A DNA stretch of 50,927 bases from Acidobacteriota bacterium (GTDB lineage Bacteria > Acidobacteriota > Terriglobia > Bryobacterales > Bryobacteraceae), in contig JAFLBB010000031.1 of NCBI GenBank assembly GCA_017304135.1, positions 1 through 50,927 on the forward strand. Reading direction: 5' to 3'. This document shows positions 29,133 to 37,665 of this stretch, piece by piece. The notes under the pieces are model-generated. The model saw only the letters and a program-made list of their open reading frames with translations. It did not search any database and had not been told where the DNA came from. The translations under genes were made by a program, and so were the position numbers. How positions within the stretch are numbered: position 1 is the stretch's first letter; the number at the start of each line of letters is the position of its first letter.

Positions 29133-30578
29133 TTAGTACTTCAGGTAGATCGTCTTCCAGTCGCTGTAGAACTCCATCGCCGCCGGACCCTGTTCCTTGG
29201 GGCCGAAGCTGGAGTCCTTCGTGCCGCCGAAGGGAAGCTGATATTCCACGCCCGCGCTGGGCAGGTTCACCGTGAGCAGCCCCGCTTCCATGCCGTAGAC
29301 GAAGTCGAACACGCGGCTCACGTTGGAGGTTTGAATCGAGGCCGACAGGCCAAACGGAATGTTGTTGGCGATGCGCAGGGCGTCGGCGAAGTCCTTGGCG
29401 CGCATGATTGCGAGCACCGGGCCGAAAATCTCCTCCTGCGCCAGCGTCATCGATTCGGTCACGCCGGCGAAGATCGTGGGCTCGATAAAGAAGCCCTTGT
29501 CATAAGCGCCGCCCGTCAGCCGCTTGCCGCCGCACAGCGGCTCGCCGCATTCCTTGCGGCCGATTTCGATGTAGCGCAGGTTGACGTCGAGCTGGCCCTG
29601 GTCAATCGCCGGACCGATGTCGATGCCCGGCTCCATCCCGTTGCCCACTTTCAGCTTCTTGGTGCGCTCCACGAGGGCTTCGACGAACTTGTCGTAGATG
29701 GCGTCCTCGACAATCACGCGGCTCGTGGCCGTGCACTTCTGGCCGGTGGAAAAGAACGCCGCGTTGCAGGTGTTCTCGACAGCGGCGTTGAAGTCGGCGT
29801 CGGCCAGCACGATGGTCGGGTTCTTGCCGCCCATTTCGAGCTGGATGCGCAGGCGGCGCTTGGAGGCCTCGGCGTGAATCCAGTTGCCGATGTCGCACGA
29901 GCCTGTGAAGCTGATCGCCTTCACCTGCGGCGCATTCACGATGGCCCCGCCGATGGCCCCGCCCGAGCCGGCGATGAAGTTCACAACGCCCTTCGGAATG
30001 CCCGCCTCATGGCAGGCTTCGACAATGCGCCACGAGCTGAGCGGCGACGCCGAGGCGGGCTTCAGCAACACCGTGTTGCCGGCGATCAACGCCGGAGCCA
30101 GCTTCCACGCCGGGATGGCAATGGGGAAGTTCCACGGGTTGATCTGGCCCACCACGCCGATCGGCTTGCGGATGGCGAACATGTGCACGCGGTCGCGTTC
30201 GCTTGGCACCACCATGCCCGGCATGCGCGCGCCCTCGCCGCCAAAGTAGCGGAAAATGTTGATCGCGCGCCGCACCTCGCCCTTGGCTTCGGGCAGCGTC
30301 TTACCTTCCTCGCGCGTCATCTCCGCGCCCAGCTGATCGAACTTCTTGTCCAGGATGTCGGCCACTTTATAGAGCAGCGCGCCGCGCGCCGGAGCGGCCA
30401 TATTGGCCCATCCGGCAAATGCGGCCTGCGCCGATTCCGCCGCCTTGGCCACGTCGGCCGTGGTGGCCTTCCCGAACAGCCCCACCACTTCATCGGTGTT
30501 GGCCGGGTTGCGATTCTCAAAGGTATCGCCATCCACCCACTCGCCATTGATGTAATTACGGAAAACTTCAGCGCTCAT
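29133..30578 (-). CDS. Aldehyde dehydrogenase, probable 2-oxoglutarate semialdehyde dehydrogenase
   Basis: From ATG 30578 (GGAGAGG upstream) the protein has 481 aa: FRNYINGEWVDGDTFENRNP, the NAD-binding region GQINPWNFPIAIPAWKLAPA, FTGSCDIGNWIH, the general-base Glu in LEMGGKNP, the catalytic Cys in STGQKCTATSR and EEIFGPVLAIM. It oxidises an aldehyde to the acid with NAD(P). The neighbour encoding an FAH-type dehydratase suggests 2-oxoglutarate semialdehyde as substrate (inference). It is third in the leftward row M16 peptidase-lemA-ALDH-FAH. Confidence 0.9.
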   Translation of the reverse strand: MSAEVFRNYINGEWVDGDTFENRNPANTDEVVGLFGKATTADVAKAAESAQAAFAGWANMAAPARGALLYKVADILDKKFDQLGAEMTREEGKTLPEAKGEVRRAINIFRYFGGEGARMPGMVVPSERDRVHMFAIRKPIGVVGQINPWNFPIAIPAWKLAPALIAGNTVLLKPASASPLSSWRIVEACHEAGIPKGVVNFIAGSGGAIGGAIVNAPQVKAISFTGSCDIGNWIHAEASKRRLRIQLEMGGKNPTIVLADADFNAAVENTCNAAFFSTGQKCTATSRVIVEDAIYDKFVEALVERTKKLKVGNGMEPGIDIGPAIDQGQLDVNLRYIEIGRKECGEPLCGGKRLTGGAYDKGFFIEPTIFAGVTESMTLAQEEIFGPVLAIMRAKDFADALRIANNIPFGLSASIQTSNVSRVFDFVYGMEAGLLTVNLPSAGVEYQLPFGGTKDSSFGPKEQGPAAMEFYSDWKTIYLKY

Positions 30579-30643
30579 AAATCCTCTCCTGCCGGATGAT
30601 GCCGGCCTTCTCACTACGGGAGCAAAACTGCCGCGGCTCTCCG

Positions 30644-31198
30644 CTACGGCGCATCCCGCTTGGCCGGCTCTGTCTGGAAATACGCATCGTCGCGGGCAAA
30701 GCCAAACAGCGACGCAGCGACATTATTCGGGAACAGCTCGATCGACGTATTATACTTCTGCACCGCGTCGTTGTACTTGCGGCGTTCCACGGCCACTTCG
30801 TTTTCCGAATGCGTGAGATCGTCGCGCAGGCTGATGAGGACGGGGTTGGGCAGACGCCCGGGCCGCTCCTCAAGTAAGGGATGCAGGCGGGTCACGGCGG
30901 TTTCCATCGCGGCGTTCGCGGAGATGCGGCCGCGCGTGGAGCGGGCCGCCAGGAACGCATCGCGGCCGGCCGATAGCTCAGCCAGCGCCGGCCCTGCCAG
31001 CGCATCGTGCCGCAGCGCTTCGGCCAGCCGCGGCATCAGCGCCGCGCGCCGCTCCAATACCGCATCGAGGTGCAGCCACGCCTCATGGATGGCGGCTTGC
31101 TGCTCGGCAAGCCCGGTGCGGGCCGCGGCCAGTTGGTCACCCGCCACGTAGGCCCCCAGCAGGGCTGCCGCTGCGCCGATGACGGTGGTCGCCTTCAT
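30644..31198 (-). CDS. LemA family protein
   Basis: The 184-aa protein starts MKATTVIGAAAALLGAYVAG (one N-terminal membrane segment). A long helical domain with LHLDAVLERRAALMPRLAEA follows, and the LemA hallmark RKYNDAVQKYNTSIELFPNN towards the end. LemA proteins are membrane-anchored with most of the chain outside the cytoplasm; their function is not established. The start ATG 31198 is 2 nt after the stop of the M16 peptidase gene; GTG 31207 is an alternative overlapping it. Confidence 0.88.
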   Translation of the reverse strand: MKATTVIGAAAALLGAYVAGDQLAAARTGLAEQQAAIHEAWLHLDAVLERRAALMPRLAEALRHDALAGPALAELSAGRDAFLAARSTRGRISANAAMETAVTRLHPLLEERPGRLPNPVLISLRDDLTHSENEVAVERRKYNDAVQKYNTSIELFPNNVAASLFGFARDDAYFQTEPAKRDAP

Positions 31199-31200
31199 CG

Positions 31201-32502
31201 CTAGCACACCAACTGCGTCCGCTTGATCTTCACGCCCGTGAGCGGACCCAGCACGGCCAGGCCGATACGCGACGGCTGGAAAAACTCATTCGCCACATCG
31301 CGCATCTGCTCCGACGTTACGCCTTCGATGTGCTCCAGCAGTTCGTCCAGCGTCGGGAAGCGGCCAAAGTAGATCTGCTGCCGGGCCAGGTTCGTCATCC
31401 GGCTCGATGTCGATTCCAGGCTCAGCATCAGCGAACCCTTCAGGTGGTTCTTGGCCCGCCGCAGCTCCTCTTCGCCCACCAGCTCGTTCTTGAACTTGCG
31501 GAACTCCTCCAGCACCAGCGTGATCACCTCGTCCAGCGAGGCGCGCGACGTGCCGGCATACACGCTCAGGTAGCCCGAGTCCTTATAGCTGCTGGCCTCC
31601 GAACCCACCGAATAGACCAGCCCGCGCTGTTCGCGGATGTTCTGGAACAGGCGCGAACTCATCGTGCCCCCCAGCAGCGTGTTCATCGTGTAGGCGGCAA
31701 AACGGTTGGGATGCGCGGCCGGATACGACGGCACGCCAATCATGAGGTGCACCTGCTCGAGTGAGTTCTTGCGCTTGGTGAGCACCGGGGCCTGCGGCTT
31801 GGGCGGGGGCTGCGTCTCCAGCACCGGGCCGGGCGCGAGCGAGTCAAAATACTTCGCCGCCAGCTCGACGATCTCTTCATGGCGCACATGGCCCGCGGCC
31901 GTGACGATGATGTTGGCCGGCGTGTAGATGCGCCGCCAATAGTCCCCAATCATCTCGCGCGTGAAGCCGGTGATCGTCTCCCGCGTGCCCAGAATCGACT
32001 GCCCCAGCGGGTGCCCCTTCCAGAAGTTGCTCAGGAAGGCCTCGTGCAGCAGGTACTCCGGGTTGTCGACCTCCATCTTCAGCTCTTCCAGGATGACGCC
32101 CTTCTCTTTTTCGATGTCGTCGTCGCGGAACACCGGATGCAGCACCATGTCGGCCAACACCTCAAACGCCGCCGGCAGGTGTTCGTCCAGCACCTTGGCG
32201 TTGAAGCTCACCAGTTCCTTGCCCGTGAAGGCGTCCAGGTGGCCGCCCAGGCCGTCCATCTCGCGCGCGATCTCCTCGGCCGAGCGCGTCTCGGTGCCCT
32301 TGAACACCATGTGCTCGATGAAGTGCGAAATGCCGCTCTCCGGCCCTTCCTCGCGCCGCGAACCGGAGTTAATCCACAGGCCAACCGACACGCTGCGCAC
32401 ATGCGGCATGTACTCAGAGATGACGCGCAAGCCGTTGGCAAGCTGGGTCTGTTCGATTTCGCGGGCAAAGGGCGGACTTGCCGCGCCGGAATGAGATGAC
32501 AT
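31201..32502 (-). CDS. M16 family zinc metallopeptidase
   Basis: The 433-aa protein has the inverted zinc motif H60-F-I-E63-H64 (SHFIEHMVFKGT), the downstream Glu in GVILEELKMEVDNPEYLL, and the C-terminal R/Y substrate motif REQRGLVYSVGSEASSYKD. This is the processing-peptidase (MppB/PqqL) type. No signal peptide is visible, so it probably acts in the cytoplasm on peptides. It is the first gene of a leftward row leading to lemA. Confidence 0.92.
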   Translation of the reverse strand: MSSHSGAASPPFAREIEQTQLANGLRVISEYMPHVRSVSVGLWINSGSRREEGPESGISHFIEHMVFKGTETRSAEEIAREMDGLGGHLDAFTGKELVSFNAKVLDEHLPAAFEVLADMVLHPVFRDDDIEKEKGVILEELKMEVDNPEYLLHEAFLSNFWKGHPLGQSILGTRETITGFTREMIGDYWRRIYTPANIIVTAAGHVRHEEIVELAAKYFDSLAPGPVLETQPPPKPQAPVLTKRKNSLEQVHLMIGVPSYPAAHPNRFAAYTMNTLLGGTMSSRLFQNIREQRGLVYSVGSEASSYKDSGYLSVYAGTSRASLDEVITLVLEEFRKFKNELVGEEELRRAKNHLKGSLMLSLESTSSRMTNLARQQIYFGRFPTLDELLEHIEGVTSEQMRDVANEFFQPSRIGLAVLGPLTGVKIKRTQLVC

Positions 32503-32587
32503 CGTGGTGAAAAACGGTTCCAGCTTCCGAGTTTAGCAGGCGGTGTGCGCCAGGGCGGTGGGAAAGGCCGCGGCGAAAGCCCGCTGC

Positions 32588-32593
32588 TACACT
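32588..32593 (+). promoter_or_regulatory. -10-like TACACT, 7 nt before rlmN
   Basis: TACACT is followed by GGGCTCG and ATG 32601 with no Shine-Dalgarno sequence. This fits a leaderless message. Confidence 0.45.
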
Positions 32594-32600
32594 GGGCTCG

Positions 32601-33692
32601 ATGAAGCCCGTTCTCATCGGCCGGGAACTGCCGGAGATGGCCGAACTGCTGCCCCCGGGCGAGCCGGCGTTCCGCGCCCGCCAGCTCTATGAGGCGGCCT
32701 ATCGCAAGCGCGTCGCCTCGTGGGATGGGATCACCACGTTCGGCAAGGCGCTGCGCGAAGCCATGGCCGAGCGGGCCGATTTCGGCCTGCCCGAGGTGGC
32801 CCAGGAGTTCACCTCAAGCGACGGTACGCACCGCTACCTGCTTCGCCTCTCCGACCTCCGCACCGTCGAAACCGTCTTCATGCCCGAGGACCGCCGCGAC
32901 ACGCTCTGCATCTCTACCCAGGTAGGCTGCCCGGTGGACTGCAAGTTCTGCCTCACCGCCCTCATGGGCCTGGAGCGCAACCTCACGGCGGGCGAAATCG
33001 CGGGCCAGGTGCTGGTGGGCGCGGCCCGGCACGGGCTCGACCCCACCTCGCGCCAGATGAACGTCGTCATGATGGGACAGGGCGAACCGCTGCTGAACCT
33101 CGACAACGTGCTCAAGGCCACGCGCATCCTCTGCGACGAGCATGGCGTGGGCATGAGCGAGCGCCGCATCACCGTCTCCACGGCGGGCATCGTGAACCGC
33201 ATGGAGGCCCTCGGCCGCGCCGCCGTGCGCCCCAAGCTCGCCATCTCCCTCAACGCCTCAAACGAGGAGCAGCGGCGCGAGCTGATGCCGATCACGAAGA
33301 AGTGGCACCTCAAGGACCTGCTCGACGCCTGCCGCGCCTATCCGCTGCGCACCTGGGAACGGCTCACCTTCGAATACGTGCTGCTCGGCGGCGTAAACGA
33401 TTCCGACGCCGATGCCCGCCGCGTGGTGAAGCTGCTCGGCCACTTGCGCTGCAAGGTGAACCTGATTGCACTCAATCCAGGCCCGGGCATCCCGTTTGAA
33501 ACGCCCTCCGAGGAGCGCGTCGAAAGCTTCCGCCAGGTCGTGCTGCGCGTGATCCCCTGTTTCGTGCGCAGGCCGCGCGGCCGCGACATCTATGCCGCCT
33601 GCGGACAGTTAAAAAGGATGGCCGAGTCCGATGTGGCGGCGGCGGGCAAGGGCGCGGGCGACGGTCTTGTTGCCATCGGCCCCGCGCTGTGA
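32601..33692 (+). CDS. rlmN: 23S rRNA/tRNA adenine-C2 methyltransferase RlmN
   Basis: The 363-aa protein has the radical SAM cluster C110-x3-C114-x2-C117 (GCPVDCKFC) preceded by C103 (TLCISTQ) and the catalytic C334 near the end (DIYAACGQL), all as in Rlm[20 protein letters not shown] and [18 protein letters not shown] are also diagnostic. It methylates A2503 of 23S rRNA and A37 of some tRNAs. A TACACT box lies 7 nt before the ATG. Confidence 0.96.
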   Translation: MKPVLIGRELPEMAELLPPGEPAFRARQLYEAAYRKRVASWDGITTFGKALREAMAERADFGLPEVAQEFTSSDGTHRYLLRLSDLRTVETVFMPEDRRDTLCISTQVGCPVDCKFCLTALMGLERNLTAGEIAGQVLVGAARHGLDPTSRQMNVVMMGQGEPLLNLDNVLKATRILCDEHGVGMSERRITVSTAGIVNRMEALGRAAVRPKLAISLNASNEEQRRELMPITKKWHLKDLLDACRAYPLRTWERLTFEYVLLGGVNDSDADARRVVKLLGHLRCKVNLIALNPGPGIPFETPSEERVESFRQVVLRVIPCFVRRPRGRDIYAACGQLKRMAESDVAAAGKGAGDGLVAIGPAL

Positions 33693-33705
33693 CATAACAA
33701 GCGGC

Positions 33706-34644
33706 ATGACACGCCGCGACTTTCTCGCAGTCACTTCAGCCGCCGCGGCGGCCGCCCCTGGGATGGCGGCTGAAAAGGCGGCTCACAAATCCACCTCGGA
33801 AACCCTGGTTGCCACCCTCTTCAAAAGCCTCACCTCCGAACAGCGCCCGGCCGTGGTGTTTCCGTTTGACCATGCCCTGCGCTCCAAGGTCGACGCCAAC
33901 TGGTTCATCGTCCCGCAAAGGATCGGCCAGTTCTTCAACCGCGACCAGCAGGCGATGATCCGCGAGATCTTCACCGGGCTCTACCGCCCTGAGTTCGCCC
34001 CCAAGGTGATGGCGCAGGTGAAGGAAGACGCCGGGGGCATTGAGAACTACTCGGCGGCGCTGTTTGGCGAGCCCGGCGGGAAGTTTGAGTTCGTCATCAC
34101 GGGCCGCCATTGCACGATGCGCTGCGATGGCGATTCAGTGGACGGCGCGGCCTTTGGCGGGCCCATCATGTACGGCCACCAGTCGGGGCCGAACGATATG
34201 GAGGCGCCCGACCACGGCCAGAACGTCTACTGGTATCAGGCCCGCCGCGCCAACGAGGTGTTCGCCGCCCTTGATGGTAAGCAGCGCGAATTGGCGCTCG
34301 TGAAGCGCGCCCCGCGGGCTGAGTCGCAGAACAAGACCGTGCAGATCAAACCGCAGGCCGAGCGCGCGGGCATCCCTGTGGCGGAGATGTCGAAGGACCA
34401 GCGCGGCCTGGTGGAGAAGGTGCTGGCCGACCTCCTGCTGCCCTATCGCCAGCGTGATGCCGCCGAGGCGATGAAGCTCGTCAAGGCGCGCGGCGGCGTC
34501 GAGGCACTCCACATGTCGTTCTACAAGAATCTCGACGTGGGCAACGACGGCGTGTGGGACGTCTGGCAACTCGAAGGCCCCGGCATGGTCTGGTATTTCC
34601 GCGGCTACCCGCACGTACATACCTGGGTCAACGTGCAGGCATAA
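33706..34644 (+). CDS. Tat-exported DUF3500 protein, 312 aa
   Basis: The leader MTRRDFLAVTSAAAAAAPGM is a clear twin-arginine signal. The mature part matches the DUF3500 pattern: LFKSLTSEQRPAVVFPFDH, a GGIENYSAALFGEPGGKF region, FVITGRHCTMRCDGDSVDG and a C-terminal LEGPGMVWYFRGYPHVHTW. The function of the family is not known to me. It starts 13 nt after rlmN; a CATAAC box 7 nt upstream may serve as a separate promoter. Confidence 0.8.
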   Translation: MTRRDFLAVTSAAAAAAPGMAAEKAAHKSTSETLVATLFKSLTSEQRPAVVFPFDHALRSKVDANWFIVPQRIGQFFNRDQQAMIREIFTGLYRPEFAPKVMAQVKEDAGGIENYSAALFGEPGGKFEFVITGRHCTMRCDGDSVDGAAFGGPIMYGHQSGPNDMEAPDHGQNVYWYQARRANEVFAALDGKQRELALVKRAPRAESQNKTVQIKPQAERAGIPVAEMSKDQRGLVEKVLADLLLPYRQRDAAEAMKLVKARGGVEALHMSFYKNLDVGNDGVWDVWQLEGPGMVWYFRGYPHVHTWVNVQA

Positions 34645-34690
34645 TCGCACCGCGGCGGAATTTTCTTCCGCGTGGATCGTAAGAACATCC

Positions 34691-35869
34691 ATGAACAGGA
34701 TTCGTGTGTATCTGCTCACCCTGGCCGTCTGCCTCGCCGCGCCATTGTGTGCACAGGAGGCTTCCCAGGCCATCGCCACCTTGGAAGGGCCGCGTACCTT
34801 TGAGCGGGACGGCACGCCAAAGCAGGAAACGCTCGCCCAGGCCATGCAGCGCTTGCACGTACCTGGCATGAGCGTCGCCGTGATTCAGAACTTCGAGATC
34901 CACTGGGCCAAGTCGTGGGGCGTGGCCGATGCCGAGACCGGCGCGCCGGCGACCAACGAGACGCTCTACCAGGCGGCCTCGATCAGCAAGCCGGTGGCGG
35001 CCATGGCCTCGCTTAAAGCGGTGCAGGACGGGCGCTTCGGCCTGTTGCAGGACATCAACACCATCCTCAAGTCGTGGAAGCTCGCCGGAAGCCCCTTTGG
35101 CGGCGGAGGCGTGGTGACGCCCTACACGCTGCTCAGCCACACCTCGGGCACGGGCGACGGCTTCGGCTTTCCCGGCTACGACCCTGGCGCGCCGCTGCCC
35201 ACGATCCCTCAGATTCTGAACGGCGAGAAGCCATCGAACGTGGGCCCGGTGAAGCTCGTGCGCCCGGCAATGCAGGCGTTCCACTACTCAGGCGGCGGGG
35301 TCACCATCCAGCAACTCGCCCTCACCGATGCGGTGCGCAAGCCCTTCCCCGCCATCATGAACGATTGGGTGTTGAAGCCCATCGGCATGACCAACAGCAC
35401 CTATGAACAGCCCTTGCCCAAGGCACGAGAGCAGCAGGCGGCGCGAGCCCATGGCCGGGATGGCGCGCGCATGGGCCCGCCATGGCATGTCTATCCGGAA
35501 CTGGCCGCGGCCGGATTGTGGACGACGCCGACCGATCTGGCCAGATTCGCCATCGAGGTCCAGAAGACCCTCGCCGGCGGCGGTGGCCGTGTCCTCAAGC
35601 GAGCCACGATGAAGGAGATGGTGTCACCGGTGGGCGTGGGCGATTGGGGGGTGGGCTTCACGGTCCAGAAGAGGGGGCAAGGCTACTACTTCCAGCACGG
35701 CGGCAGCAATTGGGGCTTCCAGTGCTTCCTCATCGGCCACGTCTCGAAGGGCTACGGCGCCGTGGTGATGACCAACGCCGACGGCGGCGGCGCGCTGCTC
35801 TTCGAAGTGGTCGAGCGCCTGATGCGCGTCTACCAGTGGGACATCCTGGATAAGCCGGTTCCTCGATAA
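34691..35869 (+). CDS. Exported serine beta-lactamase-like hydrolase, 392 aa
   Basis: A Sec signal peptide (YLLTLAVCLAAPLCAQ) precedes a beta-lactamase/DD-peptidase fold: the active-site S97-x-x-K100 in QAASISKPVAAM, the Tyr motif in FHYSGGGVTI and the third box HGGSNWG. These class C-like serine hydrolases act as esterases, D-aminopeptidases or peptidoglycan enzymes in the periplasm. Resistance function cannot be inferred. It follows the DUF3500 gene by 46 nt. Confidence 0.88.
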   Translation: MNRIRVYLLTLAVCLAAPLCAQEASQAIATLEGPRTFERDGTPKQETLAQAMQRLHVPGMSVAVIQNFEIHWAKSWGVADAETGAPATNETLYQAASISKPVAAMASLKAVQDGRFGLLQDINTILKSWKLAGSPFGGGGVVTPYTLLSHTSGTGDGFGFPGYDPGAPLPTIPQILNGEKPSNVGPVKLVRPAMQAFHYSGGGVTIQQLALTDAVRKPFPAIMNDWVLKPIGMTNSTYEQPLPKAREQQAARAHGRDGARMGPPWHVYPELAAAGLWTTPTDLARFAIEVQKTLAGGGGRVLKRATMKEMVSPVGVGDWGVGFTVQKRGQGYYFQHGGSNWGFQCFLIGHVSKGYGAVVMTNADGGGALLFEVVERLMRVYQWDILDKPVPR

Positions 35870-35876
35870 GCTGCGC

Positions 35877-37100
35877 TCAGGACCGTTTGCCGCCCGTGAG
35901 GCGGGCTTCGAGCCAGATGGCGAGCGTAAGCAGGAACACCATAATCGTCCCGGCAACGGGCAGGGCCATCACCACCCAGACGCCCCAAAAGTGCGACCCG
36001 ATGGCGACCGTCACCGGGGCCAGCAGTCCGCCGGCGACCGCCAGCGAGAAGATGCCGTTGAAGAATCCGGGGTGATAGCCGGGGAAGCGGTGGCCGATCT
36101 TTTCCACCACCAGGGGATAAATGAGGGCCGACCCGGCGCCCAGCAGCAGGACTCCTACCCAGGCCCCGCCGCTGTTGTCGGTCCCCATCAGCAGCAGGCA
36201 GCCGAGCATGGCCAGGGCGGCGCTGGAAATGAGCAACTTGCCGTGGCCGACCACCTTCAGCAGGGCCTGTGTGCCGACGCGGCCCACCAGCAGGGCAAGC
36301 CAGAACAGGGCCAGCATCTGCAGGGCGTCGTCCGGAGCCACGCCGGCGCGGTGGACGGCAAACACAGTGAGCCATCCGGCCACCGTCCATTCATTGCCGA
36401 ATTGGAAGAAGAGCAGCAGGCTGAACAGGACGGCGGCGGGGGAGCGGAAGTCGCGCCACATCTCGGAAAGGGCCGTGTGCCTGTGGGGCACGGGCGCGGC
36501 AAACTGGCGGCGGGCGAAGATGCCGGCGGCAAAGCCGGGGAGCAGGGCGGCCAGGATCAGGCTGCTGCGGCCCGTATAGACATAAAAGGTAGAGGAGAGA
36601 AAGAGGGCCATCAGGAGGGAGCCGAGGCCGAAGGCGATGCCGGCGAGGTTGACCGTGGAGGCGGCGTCGCGTTCCCAGGTCAGACTGAGGCTTTGAAAGG
36701 CTGACCGGTTGAGCATGCCGGCCGAGAGGCCGACGGTGAACATGCCGAGCGCCCGCCACGGCCAGTCCACCGGGGGGCTGACCGCGGCCAGGTAGAGCAG
36801 CGAGGCCGCAGCGAGTCCGCAGGCGGCCACCACGACGAAGCGAATATCCTTTTTTTCCAGCAGGATGGCGGAGACGCGGACGGAGGCGACCAACCCCGCG
36901 CCGAGGGCCAGGAAGTAGACGCCGATGGTGAGAAAATCCTCACTGATGTGGTGGCCCCAGGAGGGCAAAATGGCCCCCGGAAAGCACATCAGCAGCCCGG
37001 AAAGAAAGAAGACACTGAGGGCTGTGCGCGCGCTGGCGGCGCGGTGGGCGTACACCGGACCTGCGGACACGGCAGGCGTGATCGGCTCACTCATGGACAC
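35877..37100 (-). CDS. MFS transporter (sugar permease-like)
   Basis: The 407-aa protein has about twelve transmembrane helices in two halves. Helix 1 reads LSVFFLSGLLMCFPGAILPS, and the central loop is short. The pattern resembles the FucP/GlcP branch of the major facilitator superfamily. The start ATG 37100 has an alternative two codons downstream. Its stop lies 7 nt from the stop of the convergent hydrolase gene. Upstream is the 565-bp region with the hairpin array. Substrate unknown. Confidence 0.85.
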   Translation of the reverse strand: MSMSEPITPAVSAGPVYAHRAASARTALSVFFLSGLLMCFPGAILPSWGHHISEDFLTIGVYFLALGAGLVASVRVSAILLEKKDIRFVVVAACGLAAASLLYLAAVSPPVDWPWRALGMFTVGLSAGMLNRSAFQSLSLTWERDAASTVNLAGIAFGLGSLLMALFLSSTFYVYTGRSSLILAALLPGFAAGIFARRQFAAPVPHRHTALSEMWRDFRSPAAVLFSLLLFFQFGNEWTVAGWLTVFAVHRAGVAPDDALQMLALFWLALLVGRVGTQALLKVVGHGKLLISSAALAMLGCLLLMGTDNSGGAWVGVLLLGAGSALIYPLVVEKIGHRFPGYHPGFFNGIFSLAVAGGLLAPVTVAIGSHFWGVWVVMALPVAGTIMVFLLTLAIWLEARLTGGKRS

Positions 37101-37377
37101 CCTCGCATTCTAACCCAGCAGGTAGGGTCGGGGACTCGGTGGAGGGGTGGCGTACGGGCAAATCCTCCCAGATCGTGGATGTGGAGTAGGGCGAATCTCC
37201 CAAAAACTGTATACGTACCGAGAGGGCGGATTGATATCACACAACTTGCAGGTGGTGAGTGTTTGGCTGGCGGCGTGCTACTGAGGGAGTGGGTCTTTAG
37301 AGGTTTTCTTCTTTGGTGTGGTTGCCTCCTTTTCCAAGCGTTGCGGCAGTACACGCTTGAGCGAGATCGGCCAAACC

Positions 37378-37414
37378 GCCCCGGGCGCACATTGTGCACT
37401 CGGGGCTTTTGTTT
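37378..37414 (+). terminator. Terminator-like hairpin plus T-rich tail
   Basis: GCCCCG (37378-37383) pairs with CGGGGC (37401-37406); inside, GCAC-ATT-GTGC extends the stem. TTTTGTTTT follows. It reads as an intrinsic terminator on the + strand, although no gene precedes it in that direction, so it may end a small RNA or attenuate the hydrolase message. Confidence 0.55.
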
Positions 37415-37439
37415 TGAATCGCGGGGCTTTCCTTGAATC

Positions 37440-37627
37440 GCGCACAACGGAGCCGGGGTGGCAAACAGCGCCACCCTCGACCCTGTGCGCTCCGGACCTT
37501 CCTTGACCGCGCACAACGGAGCCGGGGTGGCAAACAGCGCCACCCTCGGCCCTGTGCGCTCCGGACCTTCCTTGACCGCGCACAACGGAGCCGGGCGACA
37601 AAAAGGCATCGCCCCGGCCCTGTGCGC
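37440..37627 (+). repeat. Three tandem 69-bp palindromic hairpin units
   Basis: Units begin at 37440, 37509 and 37578. Each is a 50-51 nt hairpin with an invariant outer stem GCGCACA/TGTGCGC, an internal loop ACGGA, and an inner stem starting GCCGGG; an 18-nt linker (TCCGGACCTTCCTTGACC) separates them. Units 1 and 2 are nearly identical. Unit 3 has a different inner stem and loop (GGGCGA/TCGCCC in place of GGGTGGC/GCCACCC) but still pairs. Confidence 0.9.
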
Positions 37628-37665
37628 TCGAGAGCGGGCGGCGGCGGTTACACTGGTAGTTCCAC

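Larger units (their letters stand above)
37101..37665. other. 565-bp divergent intergenic region with hairpins
   Basis: No convincing gene lies here. From left to right: about 270 bp of less GC-rich sequence without recognisable features; a strong hairpin followed by TTTTGTTTT at 37378-37414; a direct repeat TTGAATCGCG (37414-37423 and 37433-37442); three tandem 69-bp hairpin units (37440-37627); and a TACACT box at 37649-37654. It separates two divergent genes and could hold a small RNA or a long regulatory leader. Confidence 0.6.

Noticed and set aside
34691..35869. Calling the exported serine hydrolase an antibiotic-resistance beta-lactamase
   Set aside because: The S-x-x-K, YSG and HGG boxes are shared by esterases, D-aminopeptidases and peptidoglycan enzymes; nothing in the sequence or context points to resistance.
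37440..37627. A CRISPR array
   Set aside because: Only three units; the unit is a 51-nt palindrome and the 18-nt linkers are identical to each other, so there are no variable spacers and no cas genes.
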